The notes under the pieces: model-generated
Databases searched by the model: none
The model's input: only the letters and a program-made list of their open reading frames with translations
Told to the model about the DNA's origin: nothing
DNA from: Larix kaempferi
Taxonomy: Eukaryota; Streptophyta; Pinopsida; Pinales; Pinaceae
Direction: 5' to 3'
NCBI GenBank assembly: GCA_027924585.1
Contig: BSBM01000779.1
Location: 11,125,001-11,189,000 of the forward strand
Length of the DNA stretch: 64,000 nucleotides
Shown: in pieces, positions 35,501 through 46,805 of the stretch
How the letters are laid out: each line of letters begins with the position of its first letter
Position numbering within the stretch: the stretch's first letter is position 1
Made by a program: the position numbers and the translations under genes

Positions 35501-36055
35501 ATTTCTTCCAAGAGAGCCAACATATCATAAGAAACCATAATTTGAGGATATGGACCACTCACCATTTTCGTACCTTCTTCAGTTTCTTCAACTGAGGCCT
35601 CTTGTTCTTCATCTTCAGGAATCACTTCATCTTGATCTTCTTGTAAATATTCATTGATTTCTTCTTTATCATTGGGGCCCCGTTGATTGTTGAATACTTC
35701 AAACAGTTGGAGGAAGGAAGATATCCCCTTGGGGGGGATCCCTTCGTACGAAGAATCCATATTTGGATCACCTCCTAGCTCGAAAGAAATTACAAATAGC
35801 TATATGATAGTGTCTTCATTTGTGATATCCCAAGTCATCAAAAATTCTTTGAATTTTTTGATATGTGTTGTAGGTGTATCTTTTTCCTTGTGGAACATCG
35901 GGATAGACTTCAAGCAGTGGTGTTTGTTGAACCTATTTGGATATCCAGGAATACTTGAGAAGTTGAACGGATCAAGGGTCGCCATATCTCTTGATTCTCA
36001 ATTTTTCAAAGTACTTCCTTTATATTTTCTTCAGTCGGAGTCGCCAGGAGAGACC
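35497..36055 (-). pseudogene. Ty3/gypsy leader and gag remnant
   Basis: On the minus strand a CTGGCGACTCCGACTGAAGA segment at about 36045 resembles the primer-binding site and leader of plant gypsy elements. About 60 bp later a frame starts at 35985 with MATLDPFNFSSIPGYPNRFN. It continues with IPMFHKEKDTPTTHIKKFKEFLMTWDITNEDT, the N-terminal gag pattern of plant Ty3/gypsy elements, where a P-x-F-x-(G/K)-E loop is followed by a W-D helix. One stop (35800) interrupts it before an acidic segment that ends at 35497. No protease, RT or integrase follows. Confidence 0.55.
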
Positions 36056-36222
36056 TTCCAAGTTAGACTTAAACAAATCTCACCGAAAGAACTAAGCAAA
36101 TGCATACCTGAGATAATGGTGAACGTTCTGAATTCCTTCTTGATAAGTGGAGTCACCTTTAATGTGTGGGGTCGCCAGATAAGACCTGCGGGGTTAGTCC
36201 TTTATAGATATCTTCAAATATA

Positions 36223-36323
36223 AGACATTGAAACAATAAAGGATGTTTACAATCATATACAATAATATAACAGAATACTTAGAACATAACAAAAATGTTA
36301 AACTCAAGAACAAAACATCGTAC
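36223..36323. repeat. 101-bp direct repeat, right copy
   Basis: Near-identical to 30401-30501, with about five substitutions. It lies 22 bp after the splice donor (GTAAGT from 36345) of the ParB-like exon on the minus strand, so it is the original intron sequence. Confidence 0.9.
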
Positions 36324-36345
36324 CATAAAAAAAGCATCAACTTAC

Positions 36346-38262
36346 TTGTCAAATTCATTGCACATTTCGTCCATGTATGATTCACCTGACTTTACCTGTG
36401 ATAGTATTTTAGCTATTAATGTTTCATCCTTCACACCTTGTATTGTTCTCCAAGGTGTAATAGTCATGCCTTCTGGAAGATTCTTGATGTCGGGACCTGT
36501 CTTACCACTGCTCCATGGAACAACTTTACTTTTTTTCACTTTCTGTTTTTTTATGCCAATATTCTCCCACAAGCTAAATATGTCATCAATCAAATACCAT
36601 GTTTTCCCAACTCTGAATTCCAACTAGAAATAGGCATCTACAGCTCTGAATGCATCACTTCCTATGGCATTTTTTTTGTTTCACATTATCCTCTTTAAAA
36701 AGGATACCTATTTCTAAACACCATTGTCTCCAAAAAATTGCATCAACTCTAGATTTTTCCCCACCACATATTTGCATAAATACACTGTGGATAAATATCA
36801 CCCTTTGAATAAATGTCATAGTCAACCTATATTCACTATATTTGTTATGATCCCATGCCAACAACTTTTCTTCTACATATGTTAAACCAGCATAAATGAT
36901 GCATTTCATTGTTTCAAAAATAGGGTTATTGGGATATTCTTGAATCAACTTGATTCTTGCCTCTGCAGAATGATTCCCCCCAAGAACATAATATTTGTAA
37001 TGAAAACATCTTGTTTGATCAAATTCATCTCTAATAGAAACATCTTTAGGGTCAATAAGGACTATGTAGTCAACCACATGTGCATAGGGATTATGCCTCA
37101 TCAATTCTTTCAAGTTGTTAATATGCAAGTGATGTGGTTTTCTAATTCTAAATTGATCTTTCCCTTCTGTGGGTCTATAAAGTTGATTCACATTCAACTC
37201 AAATGTATGTCCATTGTTAACCAATTTATCCCTCCGCAATCGATCTCAAATGGAATTTTGTGTTGAGTTGACAATTCCATCCTCTAGATCAGCACCTGGA
37301 GTAATGATTTTCCTACTACCCCCAAAATTTTCACTCTCAGATTCAGGAATAACATTGGATTCAGTAACAACAGATCTCGTCTTTTTCTGATTTGAAGGGG
37401 CCTTCTAAATCAACAATGCCTTCAACGGGAATTGAAATACCCTCAACCATATTTATTTTACGAGATTGTTTGTTACTCTTACCAACAGAAGTAGCAACCT
37501 CATTTGCAACAATTTAAACATGTACAGTTGGGCGAGATGAATATTTAAATATAACCCTTCTAGGTACCTAATTTGATTGTCGGATGCCCTTTCCTCTGTG
37601 TGCTTGTACTTCTTCAGTTTGAACATTTGACACTTGTTTCTTCTTCCTTACTTTTTGTCCCTTTTGAACAGCGGCATTAACAACATCCATAGGATTGTCC
37701 TCTGTATAATAAATTCCATTCAACATTTTTGAAATCGACATGGAAAAATCCTGCAAAATAAAAACATTATTGTATTAAATCTATTACATTGTGATATCCA
37801 AGTTATAACAAAACCAATTTAAGAATAATATCAATATTCAAACTTACTCTCCCACTGTTAATATCATGCACGACCCCTTGACAAAAATCTGTGAAAATTG
37901 AACATTATATTTTGAAATCTTCAAACAATGTCGGATTTTGGAAAAGGTCTTAGCTTGTTTCACTTGTGCATAAACAATTTCTATACCCGGCATCACACAT
38001 ATATCTCTCAACCATTGCAATGGATGGTAATTTGATTGAATATATGGAAATGCAGAAGAATATAGGTGAATACTTTCTGGTTTGCTTTGATATTTTTCCT
38101 TCAGATGCCAATAATACTTTGTTCTGTCTTCTTCTGCTGCATACTTCCATTCTCTAGCATTCTTGATTTTTAAATCCTTGAAGTTAAAAACTTTGTCTTG
38201 AGGCTCAACATTCTCAGATGCCTCAATTTCTTTTTTTCAATGCAATCATCGCCACTCTTGAT
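36346..38262 (-). pseudogene. ParB-like domain module (5' part of ParB-MTase gene)
   Basis: Two exons are readable: N1 38262-37848 and A 37750-36346, separated by a 97-bp GT-AG intron and joined in phase (DINSGR/DFSMSI). N1 encodes a Trp/Tyr-rich region (AREWKYAAEEDRTKYYWHLK). A begins with a Lys-rich linker. It then has a ParB/sulfiredoxin-like fold pattern: a hydrophobic VVDYIVLID-P strand, RDEFDQTR, HYKYYVLGGNHSAEARIKL and a following helix with AWDHNKYSEYR. GGNHSAEAR occupies the place of the G-x-x-R/H-x-x-A phosphate loop of ParB N-terminal domains. A ends EFDK at a GTAAGT donor whose acceptor partner lies at 30400-30399, so this module continues into the methyltransferase module. Stops at about 37568, 37514, 37253 and 36624, with likely indels at the A7 run 38231-38237 and near 37930, 37395 and 36675, show decay. 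The true 5' end was not found. Confidence 0.65.
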
Positions 38263-38639
38263 CTAAAAACGTATATATTTATTGATTCCATTCTCCATAT
38301 ATCCAAAAGGTAGAATTTTAAAATACAATCAACAAACATTCATAATCTAAACAAAATCAACATCAATATTCACTATGAACTGTATTTGAAAAAAGTTTAA
38401 AAAAATAAAAATAAAAATAAAAATATTTTTACCCCTACCCTACATTGTCCCTCCTCCCCTTCTGTCATAGATAAAACTAAATCGAAAACAATTAAATACC
38501 CCCTATCCCCTAAACCCCCTCACACATAAAAATAAAATATAAATTACCCCCCGAACTTAGGAAACAATAAAAACAATCAAAACAAATTAAACCCCACCCT
38601 ACACCACCATCGCCCAACCCCCCTAAACTATATAAAAAT

Positions 38640-38820
38640 ATATATAATGATTTTTTTTTTTAAATGTAAACCTACCCCCTAACCCCCCCCCCCTAAAATA
38701 TATAATAAATATTTTTTTTAAATGTAAACCTACCCCCTAACCCCCCCCCCCTAAAATATATAATAAATATTTTTTTTAAATGTAAACCTACCCCCTAACC
38801 CCACCCTAAACTATATAATA
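38640..38820. repeat. 57-59-bp tandem repeat, three copies
   Basis: Each unit contains AAATGTAAACCTACCCCCTA, a C run and AAAATATATAATAAATATTT. Copies begin near 38662, 38719 and 38778. Confidence 0.9.
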
Positions 38821-38854
38821 AAAATTTAAAAAAATAAAAAATAAAACCTAACCA

Positions 38855-39048
38855 CCCTCCCTTCCCCTTCCTCCCGCCTCCCCCTTCCCCCCTCCCCCCT
38901 CATCCTCGCACGCCCTCCCTTCCCCCTTCTCCCCCTCTACCTCCCCCTTCCACCTCCTCCTCGCGCCCCTTCCCCCTCCTCCCCCTCTACCTCCCCCTTC
39001 CCCCTCCTCTTCACGCCCCCTTCCCCCTCTCCTCCCCCTTCCCCCTTA
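38855..39048. repeat. Polypyrimidine tract, CCTCCC/CCCCTT
   Basis: About 190 bp of almost pure C/T on the plus strand, broken by a few A and G. It lies between the broken ParB-MTase gene and the copia fragment. Such tracts can form triplex DNA; whether this one does is not known. Confidence 0.88.
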
Positions 39049-39296
39049 GTAATAGGTAAGTGGCCTATGGTACTCTACAACATTCCATTGCTACTTATCT
39101 AGAATGAAACCTCTTTGCTAACATGTTGGGAGTAGTGCACACTCTTATCAATGTCTTGGGATATGGATGAATGTTGTATTGAAGCATTGGCTAAGATAAT
39201 TGCACAAGTGTATGACATATGTCGTTATGTGTAAGAATTTGTTCTGAAAACTATGAGTTGTTTCTAACCATGCAATTGAATTTGACTTGTAGGAAA

Positions 39297-40858
39297 GATC
39301 GTGTACAATCACCTACAAAAGAAGGACAACGACATTTGTTCCAGCAACGAAGTTCAAGAAAACTACCTATTGAAGATATTGAAGAATCTCAAGTTCCCAG
39401 GATCCGGGATGCAATAATGGAAGGATGCCATGATCAAGGAGTACCAGTCGATCATGAAGAATGATGTCTGGGATGCGGTCCCGAGAGCAGTAGGGAAGTC
39501 TGTTGTGACTTCCAAGTGGATCTACAAGATCAAGCATGTTGCAGATGGTAGCATAGAGAAATACAAGGCAAGGTTTGTGGCTCGTGGCTTCTCCCAGAAA
39601 GAAGGGATAGATTATGAAGAAACTTTTACACCTATAGCCAGATACACTTCCATAAAACAGTACTTGCTATGTCAAGACAACTTTCTTGAATGGTGTAGTC
39701 AAAGAGGAAGTGTATGTGGAGCAGTCACTCGAATTTGAGACACATGACAGGGAGTCACATGTGTGCAAATTAAAGAAATCCTTGTATGGTTTGAAACAAG
39801 CACCCAGGACATGGTACAGCAGGATTGACAGCTTCCTGACTAGTTTGGGCTTTACCAAGAGTAAATCGGATTCCAACCTTTACTACAAGGTTGAGGAAGG
39901 CAATCCAGAAATACTCCTAGTGTATGTAGATGACTTGTTTGTGACAGGTGAGATTGGGTTGATTGCTGATACGAAGAGGAAGCTTGCTACCGAGTTTGAG
40001 ATGAAGGACTTGAGTATGATGTATTACTTTCTAGGTATGGAGGTGTGGCAGAGTGCAGATAGAATATTCCTTAGACAAGGGAAGTATGCAGTAGAGATCC
40101 TGAAGCGGGTTCTGGATGATGGAATGCAAGGCCATGGCCACACCTATGGCATCGAACCTGAATCTATTGAGTGATGCTTCATAGATTCGGTTGATGCCAC
40201 GATGTATCATCAGATGATTGGATCCTTGATGTACCAGATGAAAACGAGACCAGATATTTGCTTTGCTATGAACACATTGAGTCAGTTCCTGACAGATCCG
40301 AGACATGTTCACCTAATTGTTGCAAAGCATATTCTGAGGTACCTAAAGGGTACGATTGATTATGCAATCAAGTATGATGCAAATCAAAAGGTAAACCTGG
40401 AGGGTTATGTTGATTCAGATTGGGCAGACAATACTGTAGATAGGAAGAGCACTTTGGGATGTTGCTTCAATATGGGATCATACGTGATCTCTTGGTTTAG
40501 TAGGAAGCAGTCCTGCATAGCACTGAGTACAGTCGAAGCAGAGTATGTCGCGGCCTCTTTGGCCCGTTGTGAGGCAGTATGTCTTAGGAAGCTACTGTCT
40601 GGTTTATTTGATCTCCAATTGGATGCTACTTGTATCTATTGTGACAACCAGAGTTGTGTGAAGTTTTTGGAGAACCCGGTGTTCCATGACAAGTCGAAGC
40701 ACATCGAGATCAAGTATCACTATATCAGGGATATGGTGCAGAGAGGAGCAGTGAAGCTCCCGTATGTTGCGACAAATGAGCAGATAGCAGATGTGTTAAC
40801 CAATCCACTAGCCAGAGTGAAGTTTGAGTACTTCAAAGAGAGGCTTGGTGTTCTGTAG
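39297..40858 (+). pseudogene. Ty1/copia pol fragment: reverse transcriptase and RNase H
   Basis: Starts within the region before RT and covers its N-terminus (SKWIYKIKHVADGSIEKYKA, about 39508-39570), a deletion of about 80 bp near 39660 that removes the first catalytic Asp region and shifts frame, then KKSLYGLKQAPRTWY, the YVDD catalytic box (about 39926) and a TGA at 40172-40174. The RNase H frame (40202-40858) shows DSDWA and the retroelement-typical SRKQ...STVEAEY and ADVLTNPL. Gag, protease, integrase and the 5' LTR are missing, so this is a 5'-truncated, frameshifted copy. The order RT-RNase H directly ahead of a polypurine tract and LTR is as expected for copia. Confidence 0.92.
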
Positions 40859-41761
40859 ATTCAGGATACTTCCAGGAGGAAGTGATGGGACACAGATGCT
40901 GGATCCATTCCTAGCATGGTGGCAGGCGGGTCCTCCCATGGCTGAGAATATAAGTGCTGCATGATGTACATCCATACGATGTTCCAGATGATGATGATTC
41001 GTATGATCATGAGTAGCGGTGATCCATATTATCATGACCATCTGGATGATGCTCCGTGGCCGTGGATATGTTGCAGGTTGTGCTAGTTAGACATGTAATG
41101 GATCCTGGGAGATCCCATAGGTTGTGCTAGGCACATAATAATTCTTGGGATGCTCTTGTGAGGTCTTGTATGTAGGCATGTAATCAGTCATGTATATCCC
41201 ATAGGTTGTGATGGGCACGTAATGAGTCCTGGGATGCTCTTTAGAGATCTTACCGGTCGCAAGATGCTCTTTTAAGGTTTTTCCTGTTCACATGTAATCA
41301 GTCATGTAGATCCTATAGGTTGTGCTGGGCATGTAATGAGTCCTGGGATGCTCTTTAGAGATCTTTTCAGTCGTGTTGGGCACATAAAGGGTCCTGAGAT
41401 GCTCTTTTAAGGTTTTGTGAGTTTGCATGCAATCAATCCTAAGAGATCTTGCCGATCGTTCTGGGCACATAAAGGTTCCTGGGATGCTCTTGTCAATTTT
41501 TGCAAAGATGCACATAATCAGTCTTGAGATTCCACCGGTTGCCACGTGTAGAGATGTTGAAGACCTACATAGAGGCTAGGCCTACATCCAGCATGAAAAA
41601 TGGATAGCTCTATAGAAATTCTGATTATGAGTAGAATTGAGAGATAGCACCAATGATCGAGATGACGAGTACAGTAGTAGTGACGATGATGCTCCAGTTC
41701 CAGTATTGAAGACTTTTGCTTACATATATTGATGACCTGTGTCAAGAGAATACCTTCTTAG
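40859..41761 (+). other. Copia 3' untranslated region with ~114-bp repeats
   Basis: Non-coding sequence between the pol stop and the polypurine tract. From about 41090 to 41540 phrases such as GGGATGCTCTTTAGAGATCT and CATGTAATCAGTCATGTA recur at roughly 114-bp intervals in three to four imperfect units. No coding function is seen. Confidence 0.75.
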
Positions 41762-41772
41762 TTAAGAGGGAG
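41762..41772 (+). other. Copia polypurine tract
   Basis: TTAAGAGGGAG directly before the TG that begins the LTR is the expected plus-strand primer site. Confidence 0.7.
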
Positions 41773-42416
41773 TGTGGATGTATTTTTAACTTCGGAAGAT
41801 ATTCACTTGTATATTGTATGTATTACATTTGTACTTTATTGTATCCCCAACGGATATGTATTATTCCTCCTATTGGAAGTGTCATCATTTTTATTTGCAA
41901 GTGTCACAAGATATATTGTAAGTGTCGTAACTTATACTTGATGGGTTATTAGACCACCTTGGTGGGGTCGGCCCTGTATGAGTTAAAGGGTTATTAGACG
42001 ACCCTAGTGGGGTTGGCCCAGTGACAAGTGGTAATGGGTTATTAGACTCTCCTAAGGGAGGTCGACCCAGTTAGAGTAAAAGGAAAGTAAAGGTAAAGTA
42101 TAAATAGAGAGGAGCACCTCTCTATCTATCCATTCACACACTCACCCACTTCGCATTAGTGAGAGAGAGGAGGAGTGTGCACAAGTGGAGGAGGAGAAGC
42201 TGCTAGGAGACTATCTCTATATTTTGGGGTTTTATCTTTGTGATCTTTCTATTGGTGCTCATTCTATTTCTGAGGAAGTTGCTGGGTTTTTCACCTTCTT
42301 GGTTTTCGCTGGTGAAATGCTTTGTGTCTCTTGTCTCTTGTGTTTGATATGCGGTACATGTTGTTCTCTCAGTTAAGATCCTAGATCATATTGAATTAAA
42401 TGATGAAAAACTAACA
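41773..42416 (+). mobile_element. Ty1/copia 3' LTR
   Basis: About 644 bp from TGTGGATGTA to CTAACA, placed right after the polypurine tract. A TATAAATAG box lies at 42099-42107. U3 contains three copies of a GGGTTATTAGAC...GGGGTCG-type motif (41943, 41988, 42028). Similarity to the solo LTR at 32255-32857 covers the TTGTACTTTATT region, the GGGTTATTAGAC motifs, the TATA box, the CACACTCAC block and the TGTGTCTCTTGT region. The two are the same family but clearly diverged. Confidence 0.85.
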
Positions 42417-42446
42417 ATTTACCAATTCCTCCCTTCTAGGACCTAG

Positions 42447-42625
42447 GTGCCACACCGTTGGGCCCATCTGTCCTTTATGCTCATTTTTCAACATGGTACC
42501 ACTCCGTCGGGTCTATTTATCCATCATATCCATTTCTCAGCAAGCTACCACATCATCGGGTCCTTGCATCCATCCTTTTCGTTTCTCGACAAGGTACCAC
42601 ACCATCGGGTCCTTCTGCCGATATC
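42447..42625. repeat. 49-bp tandem repeat, about 3.5 copies
   Basis: Units start with G(T/C)(A/G)CCAC near 42447, 42495, 42545 and 42594 and contain (A/C)(C/T)CG(T/G)(C/T)GGG and TTTCTC words. Confidence 0.85.
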
Positions 42626-44029
42626 CTTTCATTTGACTTGTGGAAACTTCATGTAGGGATTTAGGATCCGTTACCTTCAATCCTCTGTCTACACGCTATT
42701 GGCAACTAATGGCATTGAGGAGTAAGTCCGTTCTTACTGCGTTCCCCCCAACTCGTACGTGACCAACTCCGTCATGGTCCACTATGCACGACTTCACGCG
42801 TCCTCGAGTAAGGGGATAAGGGATTTTGAACTCGGTTGTGGGATTCCATAGGAATTCGACACCATCGTTGTTCTTCCATGTGTGATTTATCTATACTCTA
42901 CGACCCTTCAATTCCGCCGATGAAACATTTCACCTGTCGCTACACACATCTCAAAAGTACATATTAATAGTCATGTCCTCATTCATCATAATTCATTTCC
43001 TAAACCAGCTAATCGTTAGGCAATTACAGTTTTACTCAAAACATCATACATTCCATTAATCAGTAAGGCATTACGTCAATATGTGCTTCTTTTGTTCTCA
43101 TCACATAATTCATCATACAGCTAATCGTTTAAGCATCATATTCATGTATACATAACACATTTTTCACAATTAAAGCTAATCATTAAGCAACATGCAATTA
43201 TTCATTTAAATCAACTATCTAACTCCACCCATGTCATTTAGTTCATTAATTCATTTATCGATTGGCGTCATGCACATCATCAGGTGATTCTAAATTATTA
43301 AGACACGTCCTAACTCGAAGGGCCACTCTATTGAATTCAGTTCAGTCGGGTCACTTGACAGGTGCCCTTAAAGTCCACAGTCAATCTAGGGGCATTAGAA
43401 GTTAGAAGTGACTCCCTTGAGCTTAGAGTTTCCCAATTGGAAGTGGCCCTAATCCACCTCAAAATCAAAGTGACCAAGAAAGAACCAGCGAAAGCTCAAT
43501 CTCTCTTCATCCCACTATGAAGAAGGAATGTTAGTTTCTTGGGGCCCAAATTTAAATATTTTGTATGTGTTTTAATGCAATTTTTTACTTCTTCAGTTCA
43601 TAAGGATTTACAGTCATCAGTTTGGGAGTATTCAAATTTATAGTAGACAAAGGAAACGGAATATAATAGTTTTGATTGTATTTATGTCAAGCATGACACC
43701 ATTGATATCTTAGGCAAGGGCCAATTTTGAATATTGGGAAATGTTTTATCTAGACAGAGTTCTCCCTACTTTTTTATAAATAAAAATATACCAGTTTTCG
43801 TAAAATATATATATAAGAGGAATTTATATTATCATTAGCATCATTTTAAGTTTTCTATCAACTATATATGGTTAGTATGTATTAACTTAAATACATCTTA
43901 GTTCAATAGATATTAAATATAGACAAATTTACATTCTAATAAAGTTTAATTTAACTCTTTTATATAACAATTTCAAGAATTGTTACATTTTTCAATGACA
44001 AAATTCTCTATGAATGTTATATGCAACAT
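42626..44029. other. Intergenic, possible retroelement scrap, no gene
   Basis: 42626-42950 is less AT-rich and resembles non-coding retroelement DNA, but no LTR ends were found. From about 43560 the sequence is AT-rich without features. Confidence 0.4.
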
Positions 44030-45333
44030 AAATCTCGATTGATGTCATAATAGGTCATAAGATTATTTTTTGTATGCTTTGAATCTAAAAAACTTGATTT
44101 AACTAATGTGTTAATGACTTTTTATTAACCTTTTTTAATATCAAAAAATAAATTGAAGAATCATTTATTTTTATCAATGACATAATTCTCGATGAATCTT
44201 GCAATGTGAAATAAATATTGAGGAATGTCACACCCAACATAACCCTTTAGAATCATCACAATGCAACATAATCCTTGATTAACATTGCATTATGATATAA
44301 TTATTAAGGAATATAGCAAGTGAACATAAGTTAACCAAGATGAACATCTCAATAGATATAGCCATATTATAAACCTATCAATGCCACAATGTGACCTAAT
44401 CCTATTAAAATATCACAAAAAAAATCTTCAACATTAATTAATTAGCTAATGAATTATAATTGACCCTTTTATAATCAATGCAACATGACCATTATGGATC
44501 ATAGTAAGTCTACATATGTCAACCAAGATGAATGTCAGAATATGTCACAAGGTTAAATAATTATTGATGAATGTTGCAATGCAACATAAGTCAGGCAATA
44601 TGAATGTTGAATATATCATAACTATTTAGAAATTTTGTAGTCTAACATAACCCTAAGGAATGTGACAATGTGATATAATTCATTTGGGAATGTACTGATT
44701 TGACATAATTAAGCCAAGGTTAATGTTGCAATGTGGCATAACTTTTGGGGGAATGTCACAATTAGACGTGATCCATATTCAACTATTATTGTAAGGATAA
44801 AGGTAATCCAATATCATTAAGTGTCATAATCCACCATTGATGCATACTTTTACTATGTATCAATTGTAGGAATTGGATAAAAACTTTGAGGAATGTCACA
44901 ATCCAACATAATACTTGAGGAATGCCATACTGAAACATAACCATTGATGAGTATCACAATGAAAAATAACCATTAATGATCATAGCTCTTTCACATAAGT
45001 GAACCAAGATGATTGTCACAATAAAACATAACCATTGATTAATGTCGCAATCCAACATAACCCTTGAGGACCAAGGCCAACCAAAATCAACCTCAATAAA
45101 CCATTTTCTACCATGGTTCAATATATTCGTCTATATTCAAACATGTTCACCATAGTTAACCATGGTCAACCATATATAACCATGGCCAACCAAAGTCGAC
45201 AAAACTTGATGTGACATAACTCCTACTAAAAATTGTAATGCAACATAATCATTCAAGAATGTAGCAATTCAACACAGGTAACCCAATATGAATGTCAAAT
45301 GTGGCATATAACCATTTAGGAATGTCTCAATGT
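44030..45333. repeat. Degenerate array of AATGTCACAATGCAACATAA-like units
   Basis: The phrases GAATGT(C/G)ACAAT, CAACATAA, CCTTGAGGAAT and AACCAAGATGAATGTC recur dozens of times with variable spacing of about 30-60 bp. The array resumes after the inverted-repeat element at 46877-46925, so that element inserted into it. Confidence 0.75.
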
Positions 45334-45374
45334 ACTCCATGGTGATTTTGGATTTTACTACATAATGGATTTGA

Positions 45375-45416
45375 AACTGACGTTTCGAGCAGATCCCCTG
45401 CTCATCTTCAGGGCGA
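45375..45416 (-). ncRNA. Hammerhead-ribozyme-like core, left arm
   Basis: On the minus strand the order is CTGAAGA, a T, a perfect 6-bp stem GAGCAG/CTGCTC closed by GGGAT, then GAAACGTC. C3-U4-G5-A6-N-G8-A9, a helix II and G12-A13-A14 are present, and the palindromic ACGT could serve as the very short stem III typical of Penelope-type minimal motifs. The unpaired T at the base of helix II is a deviation, so activity is doubtful. Confidence 0.4.
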
Positions 45417-46759
45417 CAGATTCAAGAAAAATTATGAAGAAGACAACATAGGAAATAATTGTGTAAGATGCATAAATCCTTCTATAAATTTATATAAGGA
45501 GGAAGGAGAGTAGTCGTTAGTTTTAGGTATAGGAAGTCAAATCTTGTTAGAAAAAATAAATTAAAAGAATTAGGAAAAAATAAATAAATAAAACAAAAAA
45601 AATGGAGGAAAGATAGAAATTAATTAACAATTTAAGTTTGAAATAGGTTAGAAAACATAAAAAAATGATATTATTAATAAATTTATGATATTTAGAAATT
45701 GGAAAATATTTTATCATAAAACAAAAATTGGGAGGGTTAGAAAAAAAGGGGGGGTGGATTGGAATAAGGGTAGAGAGAATCAACCATCGCTGAACATTCC
45801 TCCAAAACAAAACATCTAATCTATTTTGACAAAGCCAAAATTATGGCTTGAGATTCCCACTATTATACTCGACTAATTAGAGAAGCTTTAGAAATTGAAA
45901 AGAACCCTAACAACATTAACAAAGAAAATGGAGTAAAAATCAATCAATCCTAGGATCCTATTGTCTACAAAATTTATAACCCTAATCAAAAAATCCCAAT
46001 CGTCTCTAATAGTTAGTCTCAAACTTTTAGTCAATCTTCTCATTCATTCTCTAACTCAATTCTCATTCTCTAATTTAATTTTCTTGCCAACTTTATTCAA
46101 ATATTCCCCTTTCAATTTTAATTAATTAATTTGCTTTTGCGTTATTATTTATTTCTTCTTTTTTCCCTTCATAACAACAACAAAAAACTAATTCAACATA
46201 AAAATAAACCCTAAAATAAATATAATCTCGTTATTAATATTTTTAATTTTCATTATTAAAATAAACATTTTAATTTAAAAAACGCTTTAATTTATCCTAA
46301 ACCCCATTTTTATTTTATTTTATTTTATCTCTACCCTTATTCCAATTCACCCTACCCTCCCCCCCCACTTTTATTTAATTTTAGTTTATCTCTACCCTTA
46401 TTCCAATCCACCCTAACCCCCCCACCTTTTTCTAACCCTCCCCATTTTTATTTTATGATAAAAAAATTTCCAATTTCTAAATATCATAAATTTATTAATA
46501 ATATCATTTTTTTTATGTTTTATAACCTAATTCAAACTTATATTATTTATTAATTTTTATCTTTCCTCCATCTTTATTTATTCATTTATTTATTTATTTA
46601 TTTTTTCCTAAATTTTTAAAAAAAAATCTAACAAGCTTTGACTTCCTATACCTAAAACTAACAACTACTTTCATTCCTCCTTATATAAATTTATAGAAGG
46701 ATTTCCACATCTTACACAATTATTTCCTATGTTGTCTTTTTCATAATTTTTCTTGAATC

Positions 46760-46805
46760 TGCTGCCTTGAAGATGAGCAGGGGATCTGCTCGAAACGTCG
46801 GTTTC
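46760..46805 (+). ncRNA. Hammerhead-ribozyme-like core, right arm
   Basis: Mirror copy of the left-arm motif: TTGAAGA, T, GAGCAG-GGGAT-CTGCTC, GAAACGTCGG. The conserved C of CUGA is U here, which should impair a hammerhead, while the 3' part (GTCGG) offers better stem I pairing than the left copy. Confidence 0.35.

Larger units (their letters stand above)
30502..36222. mobile_element. 5.7-kb composite insertion in an intron of the ParB-MTase gene
   Basis: The segment lies between two 101-bp copies of the same intron sequence, so it was added after the host gene had its present structure. On the minus strand it holds a Ty3/gypsy leader and gag remnant (36055-35497), coding-like exons of unknown family (about 35500-34630), unassigned sequence, a purine-rich stretch (31640-32254 and 32858-32940) and a copia solo LTR (32255-32857). 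A 101-bp duplication is far too long for an ordinary LTR-element target duplication, so the mechanism may be segmental duplication or gap repair. The copies differ at about 5%, so it is not recent. Confidence 0.6.

Noticed and set aside
30401-36323. 101-bp repeats as LTRs of the inserted element
   Set aside because: They lack TG...CA ends and primer sites, and they match the host intron including its position next to the splice donor and acceptor.
42185-42376. 63-codon Cys/Leu-rich ORF
   Set aside because: It lies wholly inside the copia LTR downstream of its TATA box and is not conserved in the solo LTR.
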